Assembly (NCBI GenBank): GCA_947494565.1
Contig: CANLVG010000006.1
Coordinates: 186,001 to 250,000 of the forward strand
DNA length: 64,000 bases
Direction: 5' to 3'
DNA from: an uncultured Flavobacteriaceae bacterium
GTDB taxonomy: Bacteria > Bacteroidota > Bacteroidia > Flavobacteriales > Flavobacteriaceae
A program made the translations under genes and the position numbers. Below, piece by piece: positions 53,201-62,208 of this stretch (position 1 is its first letter; each line of letters opens with the position of its first letter). The notes under the pieces are model-generated. The model had not been told where the DNA came from. It saw only the letters and a list, made by a program, of their open reading frames with translations, and searched no databases.

Positions 53201-53504
53201 GCACGATTTACTCTTTTATCAGGCGATGGCCAACGAGAAATTAGGTAGAAAAGATAGTGCGGTAGGTATGTTTCAAAACCTTATTAAACTGGGGCAACAA
53301 CAACGTTCTGGCGGTAGCAATAATACGTTGGTAGCTGTGGAAGAGGCATCGGTCACGAATAAAAAGGGCGTGTCACAGTCGTATCTCTTGGAAGCACTTG
53401 GTAATATGGGCCTTGGTAAAATGGAGGAGGCAAAACGTCTGCTCAAAAGCGCCACGGAGACCTATCCCAACAACCTTTGGGCAAAAGTGATGTCTGAAAT
53501 TTGA
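50205..53504 (+). CDS. Secreted DUF5107 and TPR-repeat protein
   Basis: An 1099-aa protein. The ATG at 50205 gives a clean signal peptide (MKNSVPFLLFALFLSILSLKAQ). Residues about 30-330 form a beta-rich DUF5107 domain (VKVLPAFGGRLFSAIDKTNG, GGIEWCFPHHHR), recalling the aldose-epimerase/galactose-mutarotase-like fold of glycan-active proteins. Residues about 480-1099 are TPR repeats (ALGQRRLNQMRYTEALTYL, YYQMGEAYTALGNSKKAKESYQKSAEAE). Proteins of this build occur in sugar-degradation loci; the enzymatic role, if any, is unknown. It is convergent with the PhyH gene. Confidence 0.82.
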   Translation: MKNSVPFLLFALFLSILSLKAQVKVYEGTEIIPTYQKGADEVSPIFYTGRGVQGAQGKVYPYPSQTKLGDSLTDVTYEMVYLENEYIRVKVLPAFGGRLFSAIDKTNGHELFHTNSVIKPDLIGTLGAWVSGGIEWCFPHHHRTSTLMKSDYRMVNNEDGSATVWIGETEKTMDMRGVIGMTLHPGKSYIEVDYRINNANTLTKTFLFWANVAITSNDDFRTFWPPSQEIGVFHNNRSFIQWPISNATDDYGRTSYPEGVDLTWWKNHPNPVSFFMWDIKEGFIGGYDYAQKAGTVHVGDPHENNASKLWQFGPGLQGQNARRKLTDDGKAYVELMTGTFSNNQPDYSWILPHSVKDAKNYWYPLRDLEVVKNSTIDASVTLQMRNAKTVFYGFNTTSVFKNAKVVLTYGEDVLTEKITDIDPATPFTDTFKNRKPLDEYQLHVALYDATGRELVSYRPYKPKKPELPEPQQRVKSPSEYDSVEDLYLTGRFVEQFNRPGMNADDYYLAALEKSPNDYRTNIALGQRRLNQMRYTEALTYLQAAADKLNVKYYQPKEGELFYYRGLAHRALGNAEDAYKDLARSTWYYQWYAAGNFQLAQIESVKGNLDKALEYSAEAYSTNTRDGRIVQLYATLLRKTGHTEKAKSLLEDQLAYDPLNFAALYEQQLLNGKSTLTAWYKNMQDVENNYLEIATNYMNAGLYEDGINLLSDIRAPKNPLVHYYLAWFNGQLGNTSRAQLYLAGAKNCSFDYSFPYRAETEVVLKNAVVMDDDNAKANYLLGNLLYDHRPDDAMAAWQMAAEADATISMVWRNLAFGQFYHHKDPKKAIANMTKAISINGKNPLWFAEISKYYDESEEDSSENLKILQENITVVREDVAAPKTLVQLLNLEGHYDEAIRFLGEHHFRTWEGGRETYWHYVDAHTLKAKQLIQQKEFTKAITHLERALEYPENLEVGKPTHDEKNAMIYYQMGEAYTALGNSKKAKESYQKSAEAENGRGMHDLLFYQAMANEKLGRKDSAVGMFQNLIKLGQQQRSGGSNNTLVAVEEASVTNKKGVSQSYLLEALGNMGLGKMEEAKRLLKSATETYPNNLWAKVMSEI

Positions 53505-53541
53505 CCGCTCCCTAATTCGATATAATGAAAAGGTAGAATAG

Positions 53542-53579
53542 CGATAACTGGTTCGAAATGCATCTCCCTCCGGTTATCG
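53542..53579. repeat. Imperfect inverted repeat between convergent genes
   Basis: CGATAACTGG (53542-53551) and CCGGTTATCG (53570-53579) match at 9 of 10 positions with an 18-bp spacer. No T run follows on either side. It may be a terminator-like structure between the convergent 53504 and 53677 ends. Confidence 0.4.
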
Positions 53580-53676
53580 AGGGAAATCGAAGCTCTACAT
53601 CGACGATTTTTCCAATTTACGATATTTCAAAAAATGTGCATCAGGCCAATCGCTTTGGACTTGTACTGTTTACAGA

Positions 53677-54570
53677 TTAGTCGATACTTCTGTTGTCAAA
53701 CAACAATGGAAAGAACTTGCCCTTCATTTGCTGACCTTTTTTGACTCCAATAGTACTTCCTCGTAACATTTCACCGTCAGTATCACTTTCGGTGCCATCG
53801 GCAAATACATTGATTACAAAGGCCCTTCTGCTGATAGAAGAAGTGTTTTCATAAGACCCGTGAACCATTAATGGATGATGAAAGGTCGCATGGCCTGCTT
53901 GAAGTTCTATAGCTACCGGTTTGAAGTTCGCCTTTTGTTCCGCTGTGAGCATATCGAGCAGCGCATCCATGTTTCCGGCAAGTTCTGGCTTTTTGAGCAG
54001 TCCCCAGCGGTGGCTTCCCGGAATGTACTGAAGGCATCCATTGTCCGTAGTGGCATCATCCAAGCCCGTCCAACAGGTCAGGTGTTGCATGGGCACTGTT
54101 CTTGTCCAATACGAATAGTCTTGATGCCAAGCCACAACACCTCCATGACGAGCGGGCTTGCAAAACAATTGGTCGTGCCAAAATCGTACGGATCGCTCTC
54201 CTAAAAGTTGGTATGCCGCCATAGTAAAAGCCGGATTCCAGAGGATGTCATGAAATCCTTCGGTAATCCGCCAATGGCCCAGAGAGTGAAATAAGACCGT
54301 ATTTGGGTCTGTGGATTGATTGCTATGGAACTCATAGAACAAATGATGCAATGGATGCTTTGGGTCACGCAATTCATCCAATTCTTTACGTAATACTTCT
54401 ATCTGCTCAGCATCGAGCAGTTTAATGCCCGAAACATAACCGTATTCCTCGAAGTGATCAAGCTGATCTTTACTTAGTCGATACTGATCCCATTCTTCTT
54501 TGGTCTTCGGCAGTTTGAAAAGCTCGGACAGTAGTTCATGTTTTTCTGCAAGGTCTTTTGTGGTCTTCAT
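53677..54570 (-). CDS. Phytanoyl-CoA dioxygenase (PhyH)-family 2-oxoglutarate/Fe(II) oxygenase
   Basis: A 297-aa cytoplasmic oxygenase with the PhyH pattern: YGYVSGIKLLDAEQIEVLRKEL, the metal-binding H-x-D in WHQDYSYW, a second His in HATFHHPLMVHGSYENTS and the 2-oxoglutarate-binding Arg near SRRAFVINVF. The substrate is unknown. It ends the minus-strand operon running from 58860, 24 bp after the enolase-superfamily gene, so an acid-sugar or aryl-ether substrate is possible. Confidence 0.88.
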   Translation of the reverse strand: MKTTKDLAEKHELLSELFKLPKTKEEWDQYRLSKDQLDHFEEYGYVSGIKLLDAEQIEVLRKELDELRDPKHPLHHLFYEFHSNQSTDPNTVLFHSLGHWRITEGFHDILWNPAFTMAAYQLLGERSVRFWHDQLFCKPARHGGVVAWHQDYSYWTRTVPMQHLTCWTGLDDATTDNGCLQYIPGSHRWGLLKKPELAGNMDALLDMLTAEQKANFKPVAIELQAGHATFHHPLMVHGSYENTSSISRRAFVINVFADGTESDTDGEMLRGSTIGVKKGQQMKGKFFPLLFDNRSID

Positions 54571-54594
54571 TTCTCTTTACTTTAGTTTTTGATA

Positions 54595-55758
54595 CTACCA
54601 ATTGGTGAGCGAACCGTCATCTTTGCGAAGCCGAGGAATATCCACCAATTGAAAGTCCTGCTCCAATGCCAATGCCTCATTGAATTCCACACCCAACCCT
54701 GGAGTATCCGGAACGCGATAACGGTTTCCCTCCAATTTGGGTTGTATCGGATAGAAATCGGGTGCGTTCGTTCCCATATATTGAGCAGGGGTGTTTACTT
54801 CTTCCAAATAACTGAAATTCGGACATGCGGCTGCCATATGAATGCTAGCAGCCGTACAAATAGGTCCCAGGGGGTTGTGTGGCATCAAATCGACATAATG
54901 GGTTTCCGCCATTGACGCCACTTTCATCGATTCGGTAATACCGCCTACGTTGCAAACATCGATTCGGGCGTATTGTGCGATGTCATTTTCCAGAAACGGC
55001 TTGAACTGCCATTTACTTGAAAATTCCTCACCGATGGCGAAAGGTACATCGATCATCGCTCTCAGAGCCTGATAGGCCTCAGGGTTTTCGTCACGAATAG
55101 GCTCCTCAAGGAAATCGATCGTCCCAGGGGGCATTCGTTTCATAAAGGAATAGGTTTCCGCAGCGTTCAAACGTGTGTGATAATCAACACCAATAACGAT
55201 ACCCGGCCCTACTTCATTTCGTAATTCGGTAATCCATTTAGAAAGTTTTGCAATAGACTCTCGAGGCTCGAATCTAGTTTTGTTATCCTGTGATTCGAAT
55301 TCCGCAGGGGCCAGTCGCAAAACCTTCCAACCTTCGGCTACACATATCTTCGAATAGTTGAGTAGTTCCTCCTTGGTCGTGAATCGAACCGAGGCAAAAC
55401 ATTCCACGTAGTCTCGCTGTTTCCCTCCTAATAGTTCGTATACGGGTATACCTAAGGCTTTCCCTTTGATATCGTATAAGGCGATATCGATGGCAGAAAT
55501 GGCTGCTGCTAGCACCCGCCCGCCCTCAAAATATTGACCGCGATACATTTCTTGCCAGAGGGCCCCGATCTGACGGGCATCCCGCCCAATCAAAAAATCA
55601 CGAAAATGGTCGATTGCTCCAACCACGGCCAGTTCACGTCCCGACAGCCCAGAACACCCCCAACCATGGATCTCGGCATCTGTTTGCACTTTGACCACAA
55701 GTTGTACGCCACCATTTTTCAAATTGATCGGATATGTTTTTATGGCTGCTATGTTCAT
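54595..55758 (-). CDS. Enolase-superfamily (mandelate racemase group) sugar-acid dehydratase, galactonate dehydratase-like
   Basis: A 387-aa enzyme. Metal ligands can be assigned to Asp192 (V-D-Y-H194), Glu218 (LEEPI) and Glu244 (IGEEF), and the catalytic His to His294 (MPHNPLGP). This D-x-H plus PHNPLGP arrangement is that of D-galactonate dehydratase and relatives, which dehydrate aldonates to 2-keto-3-deoxy acids. The exact sugar cannot be told. The gene overlaps the MFS gene by 4 bp. Confidence 0.82.
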   Translation of the reverse strand: MNIAAIKTYPINLKNGGVQLVVKVQTDAEIHGWGCSGLSGRELAVVGAIDHFRDFLIGRDARQIGALWQEMYRGQYFEGGRVLAAAISAIDIALYDIKGKALGIPVYELLGGKQRDYVECFASVRFTTKEELLNYSKICVAEGWKVLRLAPAEFESQDNKTRFEPRESIAKLSKWITELRNEVGPGIVIGVDYHTRLNAAETYSFMKRMPPGTIDFLEEPIRDENPEAYQALRAMIDVPFAIGEEFSSKWQFKPFLENDIAQYARIDVCNVGGITESMKVASMAETHYVDLMPHNPLGPICTAASIHMAAACPNFSYLEEVNTPAQYMGTNAPDFYPIQPKLEGNRYRVPDTPGLGVEFNEALALEQDFQLVDIPRLRKDDGSLTNW

Positions 55759-57044
55759 TGTGTATTTCTTTTCTTGAGAATGATACGTTCTACTTTACCT
55801 ACGATAACCGTGTAGCAAATCAATCCAAATAACGCCATTGCCCCGATGAAGTAGAGCGCAGGACTAAAATCACCATCCTGTACCAAAAACCCGATGACAA
55901 TAGGAACTACGATACCAGATAATCCGCCAATAAAGTTAAAGGTTCCACCGATAAGCCCCAAGTGTTCTTTGGGAGCTATTAGTGAAATGAAGACCCAGGC
56001 GATACTGGCCAATCCCGTTCCGAAGAAGGCAAGGGAGAGGAAGAAAATGATCAAGGTATTGTTATCCGTATAATTGGCACCAATGATTGCCGTTGATAGT
56101 AGCATACCTATGATGATCGGGGTTTTTCTCGAGACTTCCGGGGTGTACCCTTTTTTCACTAAAAAATCTGAGGTAAAACCTGCTAATAAAACCCCTGCAA
56201 AGGCAGCCAAGTATGGAATGGAGGCATAAAACCCCGATTTGATAAAATCCAATCCCCTGAAGTCGATCAAATAGGTGGGAAACCAGGTCAAAAAGAAAAT
56301 TGTTGTTCCACCCAAACAAAACTGACCGAGGTACAATCCCCATAGTTTGCGATAGCCAAAAGCTAGGGCCAGATCGGCCCATTCCATTTTTTTAACGGCT
56401 TTCGATTTATCCTCTTTGGTGACCATTCCCCCACCAGCTTCGATCAAGCGCAATTCTTGTTCACTTACTTTCGTATGATTTTGGGGATCTCGATAGCATA
56501 TATACCAAACGATGGCCCACACCAATCCGATAATACCGGAAACGATGAATAACCCTCTCCAGCCCAGTGCATCTTGGATAAGTGCCAAAACGGGAAGTAA
56601 AACGGCCATGCCCAAAAATTGGCCTGAGGTATAGGTTGCGATTGCCGAGGCTCTTTCGTTTTCTGGAAACCATCGCGTAACTACCAGATTGTTAATGGGG
56701 TAGGAGGGTGCCTCAAAAACACCAATACTCGCTCTAAGTCCGATAAGCGCTGCAAAAGAGTTCACCACCCCTTGGAAAAGGGTCGCTATGGACCATAGCG
56801 TCATGAGTATGGGGTACAGTATTCTAGACTTTACCCTATCGGCGACAATTCCACCTGGAATCTGTAGAAGTGAATAGGTCCAACCAAAGGCGGAAAATAT
56901 ATAGCCCATTTGAATGGCATCGATGTTAAGCTCTTGTTTCAATGCCGATGCCGCAATTGACATATTGGTACGGTCGAGGTAATTGATGACGACCGTCACA
57001 AATATCATAGCAAGTATGTTGTACCGTTTTTTAGTGATTTTCAA
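55755..57044 (-). CDS. MFS transporter, ACS type
   Basis: A 429-aa, 12-helix transporter with ACS-family features: NYLDRTNMSIAA in helix 1, QIPGGIVADRVKSR in loop 2-3 and VFEAPSYPINNLVVTRWFP in helix 4-5. Relatives import sugar acids with protons. It lies 1 bp after the DUF5060 gene and overlaps the dehydratase gene, so it probably imports the dehydratase substrate. Confidence 0.88.
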   Translation of the reverse strand: MKITKKRYNILAMIFVTVVINYLDRTNMSIAASALKQELNIDAIQMGYIFSAFGWTYSLLQIPGGIVADRVKSRILYPILMTLWSIATLFQGVVNSFAALIGLRASIGVFEAPSYPINNLVVTRWFPENERASAIATYTSGQFLGMAVLLPVLALIQDALGWRGLFIVSGIIGLVWAIVWYICYRDPQNHTKVSEQELRLIEAGGGMVTKEDKSKAVKKMEWADLALAFGYRKLWGLYLGQFCLGGTTIFFLTWFPTYLIDFRGLDFIKSGFYASIPYLAAFAGVLLAGFTSDFLVKKGYTPEVSRKTPIIIGMLLSTAIIGANYTDNNTLIIFFLSLAFFGTGLASIAWVFISLIAPKEHLGLIGGTFNFIGGLSGIVVPIVIGFLVQDGDFSPALYFIGAMALFGLICYTVIVGKVERIILKKRNTQ

Positions 57045-57045
57045 T

Positions 57046-58860
57046 TCATTCCGTTTTGCGCGCTTGGACGAGAACGACCCAATCCGACGTTCTATCCTTT
57101 TTGCTCGGAGGGAGTCCGAGAGACTGTTTACCAGAACCTGAAATAGATTTTACTTTTCCTTTTTGAAGTGCGCCTCCTGCTCTAGGGTTGTACCATGAAA
57201 CCTCATATGTTCCGTCTGAAGAACCGAAATCAAGTGTCGATTCCCCACCATTCTTTAAATAGACTACATAGGTCTGTCCTTCTTCGGCCAAAACATAATC
57301 GCCATCTGAGGAAACCAAACTATCATTGGGCTCCATATTCGATACGGGTATGCTATTGTCATTAAAAAAATCTAGACAGATTTTACCTTGTTCCCACCAT
57401 AGATCCCTAGAACGATAATCTTGTAAGGTGAGATCGGAATGTGGATGCTCATAGCCAAAATACCATTCGGTGCCCCAAGCACCCGCCATCATGGCACCCC
57501 AAAGTGCATTTTTTCGGGGAATATCATGCGAGGGGTCTTCTGCATCGGGGATTAGGGAATGTCTGTGGTCTCCGGGTTCATCGACGGCAACAGCCCAAAC
57601 CTTACCGGCATCTTTTGCTTCCTTAAGTACTTTTAACGTCCATGGATGAACATTGATGAATTTTTCATTGTTCGTTTGTAAGGATGCCCCCGTAAATTTT
57701 GTATTTGGACCATAAATAGGGTCGTACCAATCCCCATTGTGGATGACCAAATGGTGCTTGTAGGCGTCAATGGAAGAAATATATTCCGCCAAACGAATTC
57801 GTTCCAAAGCATCTAAGGGGAATGTCGGTGGCGTTTCTGTCCAGTCGCCGGTTTCCTCCGCTAGGTTCCAATTCAGGGCCAAATGATGACCAAAGCGAGC
57901 AATCAATTCCCGATAGTAAAGTTTGGTATATAAGCCGGTTCCCCCATTATCCAAAAGCCCCTGATTTTCGTGTTCCAAGGTTTTAAAATGGAGAAACATT
58001 CCTAGTTTATCCGCATGTTCGAAAAGTATTTCCCATTGATCTAATTTAGAGGTATCGAATCTATCCCATGTGTCATAATCCACATAGGGGAACACATTTT
58101 GATCGTCCCCGGCGATGTTCATCGTCAAAAATGAGAAAACGTTCATCCCTTTGGAGGCTAGATAATTGATGGCTCCGATAATTTCTTTTCCTTTACCCTC
58201 TTTCCAGGTTGGATCACCCTCTTTCCAATCTTGTAAATGAGGCGACCATGTTTTGACCAATTCGTCTTTATGACCGTCATTTTGAAAGGTACCATCAAAT
58301 TGGTCATAGGCTAGGAAATTTTCTGGTGCGTCAGCCCCACATTTCAAAAATGTCTCCCCATTGGCGAACTTCAAGTAGCGGCTGCCCTGATATTGTAATT
58401 GACCTTTCCCTCTAAAGTCCCTTCCGGTTTTATCGGATGCAAGAACCGTGAAAGTACCTTTGAGTCCGTCCATAAAACTGCCGCTTTTTAGTTTTTCGGA
58501 AGTACGGACTGCGGCCCACTTTCCTTTTTTAAAATCGACTTCGTAGGTCCACTTGCCGGTTTTGTGAGGCGCAATGTGCGCCTTCCATATGTTTCCGGAA
58601 GTACTGCCGCTATTTGCCGCGTCCCCATCGCTGGCATAGTAACCAGGGATAATCCGTTTTTCCCCGGATTCATGTGTGAACGTCACATTCAGCCGATAGT
58701 TTAAGAAAGGGTTTTCTTCTGCTTGTTCGGAGGTTTCAGGACCATTAAATATCAAGGTGATCTTGTGCCATTGTTTCAATTCTCCTTGAATTTCTTGAGC
58801 ACTTAACGGCTGTATCGAAAAAAAAAGAAGTAGTGGCAATGCGAATTTGAATAGGTTCAT
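57046..58860 (-). CDS. Secreted DUF5060 glycoside-hydrolase-like protein
   Basis: A 604-aa protein with a signal peptide (1-21). A DUF5060 beta-sandwich covers about 24-130 (LKQWHKITLIFNGPET, NPFLNYRLNV). A catalytic barrel-like region covers about 140-500 (FLKCGADAPENFLAY, GMNVFSFLTMNIAGDDQN, FGHHLALNWNLAEETGDW, HPWTLKVLKEAKDAGKVWAVAVDEPGDHR, quoted in part). A C-terminal domain follows (about 520-600). Similar proteins are annotated as collagen-binding or apiosidase-like glycoside hydrolases. Glu355-region NLAEETGDW and AVDEPGD are plausible acid/base sites. The substrate is unknown, and it heads the transporter/dehydratase/PhyH operon. Confidence 0.78.
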   Translation of the reverse strand: MNLFKFALPLLLFFSIQPLSAQEIQGELKQWHKITLIFNGPETSEQAEENPFLNYRLNVTFTHESGEKRIIPGYYASDGDAANSGSTSGNIWKAHIAPHKTGKWTYEVDFKKGKWAAVRTSEKLKSGSFMDGLKGTFTVLASDKTGRDFRGKGQLQYQGSRYLKFANGETFLKCGADAPENFLAYDQFDGTFQNDGHKDELVKTWSPHLQDWKEGDPTWKEGKGKEIIGAINYLASKGMNVFSFLTMNIAGDDQNVFPYVDYDTWDRFDTSKLDQWEILFEHADKLGMFLHFKTLEHENQGLLDNGGTGLYTKLYYRELIARFGHHLALNWNLAEETGDWTETPPTFPLDALERIRLAEYISSIDAYKHHLVIHNGDWYDPIYGPNTKFTGASLQTNNEKFINVHPWTLKVLKEAKDAGKVWAVAVDEPGDHRHSLIPDAEDPSHDIPRKNALWGAMMAGAWGTEWYFGYEHPHSDLTLQDYRSRDLWWEQGKICLDFFNDNSIPVSNMEPNDSLVSSDGDYVLAEEGQTYVVYLKNGGESTLDFGSSDGTYEVSWYNPRAGGALQKGKVKSISGSGKQSLGLPPSKKDRTSDWVVLVQARKTE

Positions 58861-59013
58861 TTTATGTTTATTTTGAAGGTAGAATGTACAACTTATCTTT
58901 TACAAAGTTTGGATCGAACAGTACATCAAATGTTTAATTATATGCAACAAATTTTGGTATCGCCGCACTTCATACGGTCGTCAGTACACTTTGAAGAAAA
59001 GCAATAGTGCTAC

Positions 59014-60033
59014 TTAGCCTAAACTTTTGCTATAGGCGATAATGATAATTCCTATAATCATACAGGCCAAACCACCGAATAAGGCCCCTCGGGCCCTCGG
59101 AGAAGCTTTTACCCATTCTTTGGTCATCAGACCACTGACAATAGCCGTTGCAACGGCTGACGTATTAAAAATGGCATAACCAACGGTATTCCCGGAAGCC
59201 CCCAATTTTGAGGCTGCATAACCGAATAGGGCAGAGGCGGCATAGTGAAAAATGGCCATGATCAAAATCAAAAAGAAATTTTTTGTGAAGGCTGGAGTGC
59301 TAAAATCACCCCAAGCTTTTTTCGTGCTTAATTGCCATAGAAAATAGGCGGTCATCACAATTCCACCACTGATGAATATGGGAAACATTACGGCAACACC
59401 GGTAATCCAATCGGCATTGTCATAGTGCTTCAGGGCTTCTGTAAGGTAGGGAGCACCGGCCGCATTGGCATAGCTAAAACCGGTGGCTAACAGTCCACCG
59501 ATGACTGCAATGAGTATGCCCGTGGTCATAGATCTTTTCCCTGTCGATGTGATATCCACTTTTTCTTCCGCCTCGTCTTTTTCGCGCATAAGGCCCGCTT
59601 TCCCGTTCAGAATGACACCGATCAGGACAATGAGGATACCCAACAAAATAAATAGGAGCACGTTGTTCGGTGGCAAGCCATCAACAACAAAGGGGAGTAA
59701 GGAACCTATCAAAATGACCGTTCCGATAAAGAGCGAGAACCCCAGGGAAAGCCCAATATGGTTGATGGCCTTGCTCCACATCATCACCCCGATACCCCAT
59801 AGAAAACTGGTTAGCCCCATTTTTATCCAAATCGCTGTTGGCATGTTTCCGAAGACATCCGCAAATCCATCAATTAAAGTAACGGAGGCGATTATCGGCA
59901 CTACGAACATGGTCAGCAGAAAGAAGAGGCTCCAGGTATTTTCATACGTAAAGTCCTTGGTGAATTTTTCCGGAAGCGCATAAAGGCCTAGCATTAATCC
60001 AGCGAAAATTGCGAGCAGAATACCTGTTGTCAT
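59014..60033 (-). CDS. RhaT-like sugar:proton symporter (drug/metabolite transporter superfamily)
   Basis: A 339-aa protein with ten hydrophobic helices and the layout of the L-rhamnose/proton symporter RhaT: MLGLYALPEKFTKDFTYENTW, WGIGVMMWSKAINHIGLSLG, GLLATGFSYANAAGAPYL and SKLGASGNTVGYAIFNT. It is predicted to import a deoxy or anhydro sugar. It is the last gene of the unit starting in the partial SDR gene, with 37 bp to galM, so a role in 3,6-anhydrogalactose or galactose uptake is likely. Confidence 0.82.
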   Translation of the reverse strand: MTTGILLAIFAGLMLGLYALPEKFTKDFTYENTWSLFFLLTMFVVPIIASVTLIDGFADVFGNMPTAIWIKMGLTSFLWGIGVMMWSKAINHIGLSLGFSLFIGTVILIGSLLPFVVDGLPPNNVLLFILLGILIVLIGVILNGKAGLMREKDEAEEKVDITSTGKRSMTTGILIAVIGGLLATGFSYANAAGAPYLTEALKHYDNADWITGVAVMFPIFISGGIVMTAYFLWQLSTKKAWGDFSTPAFTKNFFLILIMAIFHYAASALFGYAASKLGASGNTVGYAIFNTSAVATAIVSGLMTKEWVKASPRARGALFGGLACMIIGIIIIAYSKSLG

Positions 60034-60070
60034 CTTTTTGGTTTTAGTTAAATAGACGGTCTTTCATTCA

Positions 60071-61114
60071 CTACCAATCGAATTTAAAAATGGTAGTGCT
60101 ATTATAGATTTCCCCTTTCTTGAGGATACTTTTTGGAGAATCGGGAATATTAGGTCCGTTGGGATACCGATGTGTTTCACAACAAAATCCGCGAAATTTA
60201 CCATACTGGAGGCCTGACTCCCGTTTTAGGGCGTCCGAGGTGTATTTGCCGGTATAAAAAAGCATCCCGGGTTCGGTGGTCAAAATTTCTAAGGTTCTTC
60301 CACTTTTCGGTTCATGTATTTTTGCCACTTTGTCAAGATCAAAACCCTTTGCCTCAAAAAGGTAAAAATGCTCAAAACCGTCCCCCATAGCTTTATGGAC
60401 CTCGCCTATCAACTTGCCTTCCCTAAGGTCATCCGGAGCATTACTAACGGAAACCGTTTCTCCGGTAGCGGCTCCTGTTTCATCCCAAACTTGTTTTTTA
60501 TCCGAATGGATCTGGACCCGATGCCCCTCGATGTCTTCTACGAAACCGGAAAGGTTGAAATAGGTATGATTGGTCATTGTAAAGGGAGTGTCTGCATCGG
60601 TAGTAGCTTGATAATCAATTCGCAGCTCATTTTCATCAGTCAAGGTAAACTTGACCGTAGCTTCCACATTACCGGGAAAGCCTTCTTCCAAATGGCCACT
60701 TTGCAGGGTCATTTTTAGTTGTGCGGCATATCCATCATACGGCTGTACCTGCCATATTTTCTTATCAAAACCGATTTGACCTCCGTGAAGATTATTCTCA
60801 CCAACCATTTGAGCCAATTGGTATTCTTCATCGTTCAAGAGGAACTTTGCATCTTTGATATGGGAGCAATACCGGCCAACTGTCCCTCCGAAATAGGGTG
60901 CATTGGCCTGATACTCTGATGAAAAGTAACTTTTGAACGTATCGAAACCACAGACGATCTCTGATCTTTCCCCACTTCTATCCGGTACCAATATGGAGGT
61001 TATGGTCGCGCCATAATTGGAAATTTTGACAGACATACCGTTGTCGTTTTGCAAGGTAAATCGTTGAACTTCTTTGCCTTCAAGTTTCCCAAAATAGGTC
61101 GCTGCGGTCTTCAT
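60071..61114 (-). CDS. galM: Aldose 1-epimerase (galactose mutarotase)
   Basis: A 347-aa mutarotase. It begins at the ATG 61112-61114 ([14 protein letters not shown]), which overlaps the cycloisomerase stop (ATGA); a longer start 11 codons upstream was rejected. Features are [30 protein letters not shown] (general acid His), [12 protein letters not shown], the catalytic Glu near [17 protein letters not shown] and FYTGKYTS. It interconverts alpha and beta anomers of galactose, the other sugar of agarose. Confidence 0.92.
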   Translation of the reverse strand: MKTAATYFGKLEGKEVQRFTLQNDNGMSVKISNYGATITSILVPDRSGERSEIVCGFDTFKSYFSSEYQANAPYFGGTVGRYCSHIKDAKFLLNDEEYQLAQMVGENNLHGGQIGFDKKIWQVQPYDGYAAQLKMTLQSGHLEEGFPGNVEATVKFTLTDENELRIDYQATTDADTPFTMTNHTYFNLSGFVEDIEGHRVQIHSDKKQVWDETGAATGETVSVSNAPDDLREGKLIGEVHKAMGDGFEHFYLFEAKGFDLDKVAKIHEPKSGRTLEILTTEPGMLFYTGKYTSDALKRESGLQYGKFRGFCCETHRYPNGPNIPDSPKSILKKGEIYNSTTIFKFDW

Positions 61115-62208
61115 TGGTGTTGTTGATATGGATTCAATTTGTCCCAATCAAATTCGACTCCTATGCCTGGGACATCCGGAGCGACGGCACGGTGATTTTT
61201 AACAACCAAAGGTCTTTTGGTGTACTGGTCTATGGGGAAACTATGGACTTCCAACCATCCTGAATTGGGTTGCGCCGAAACTAGGCTCACATGTAACTCT
61301 TGCATGCCATGGGAGCAAACGGGAATACCGTATTTGTGGGCCAAGCGCGCGGCATTCAACCAACCTGTTATTCCACCACAGTTGGAGGCATCTGGTTGTA
61401 GGTATGAGAGTTTCGCTTGTTCCATAGCATATTTGAATTCATGTATGGTGTGCAAGTTCTCGCCCATAGCCAGGGGGAAACCGGTAGCGTCCGCTATTTC
61501 GGCAAAGCCTTTGTAATTGTCAGGGATAATTGGTTCTTCAAACCAAGTAATATCAAATTGTCTGAATCTTTCAATAGCTCGAATCGCTTTCTCGATAGTC
61601 ATTGAATAGTTGGCATCGACCATAAAAGTGACCCCAGGCCCGATAAATTCCCGTACTGCTTTGATTCGCTCGATATCCTCATCCAAGTTTTCACGACCGA
61701 TCTTGATCTTAACAGCATTGAATCCGGCGGCTAGATAACCTTCTATATTTTTCAACAATTTCGGAATAGGAAACTGTAGATCAATTCCTCCGCAATAGGC
61801 TTTACACGTATTTGCGTGACCCCCGGTCATTTTCCAAAGGGGTTGGTCCGCTTTTTTGCATTTGATATCCCAAAGGGCGATATCGATGGTCGAAATCGCA
61901 AAGGATACAATTCCACCACGGCCGACATAATGCATATGCCATTCTAGAAAGTCATACATACCATCTACATCAGCCCCATTTTTTCCGATCAGCGCAGGGC
62001 GGATATCATGGTCTACCATAGCCTTAATGGCATGCCCTCCTTTACCCCCTGTATAGGTGTAACCCGTTCCATGAGTACCGTCCTCCAAGATGATAGTCGT
62101 TGTGACCAACTCGAAATGGGTATGGTCGCCGTGTTTGGCGTCGTTCAACACTTCGGGTAACGGCACTCGGAACAAGGTACAGTTAATGGTCTTTATCTGT
62201 GTGCCCAT
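61111..62208 (-). CDS. 3,6-anhydro-alpha-L-galactonate cycloisomerase (enolase superfamily)
   Basis: A 365-aa enolase-superfamily enzyme. Its N-terminal signature SDAKHGDH-like [17 protein letters not shown] and [12 protein letters not shown] match, from memory, the characterised Vibrio cycloisomerase. Residues that line up with that family are Lys167/Lys169 (VKIKIG), metal ligands Asp198, Glu224 and Glu250, and the catalytic His300 (CSHGMQELH). It converts 3,6-anhydrogalactonate to 2-keto-3-deoxygalactonate. It lies directly after the aldehyde dehydrogenase (adjacent bases) and overlaps galM by 4 bp, the expected order of the pathway. A D-anhydrogalactonate substrate, as in carrageenan, cannot be excluded. 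Confidence 0.8.
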   Translation of the reverse strand: MGTQIKTINCTLFRVPLPEVLNDAKHGDHTHFELVTTTIILEDGTHGTGYTYTGGKGGHAIKAMVDHDIRPALIGKNGADVDGMYDFLEWHMHYVGRGGIVSFAISTIDIALWDIKCKKADQPLWKMTGGHANTCKAYCGGIDLQFPIPKLLKNIEGYLAAGFNAVKIKIGRENLDEDIERIKAVREFIGPGVTFMVDANYSMTIEKAIRAIERFRQFDITWFEEPIIPDNYKGFAEIADATGFPLAMGENLHTIHEFKYAMEQAKLSYLQPDASNCGGITGWLNAARLAHKYGIPVCSHGMQELHVSLVSAQPNSGWLEVHSFPIDQYTKRPLVVKNHRAVAPDVPGIGVEFDWDKLNPYQQHQ

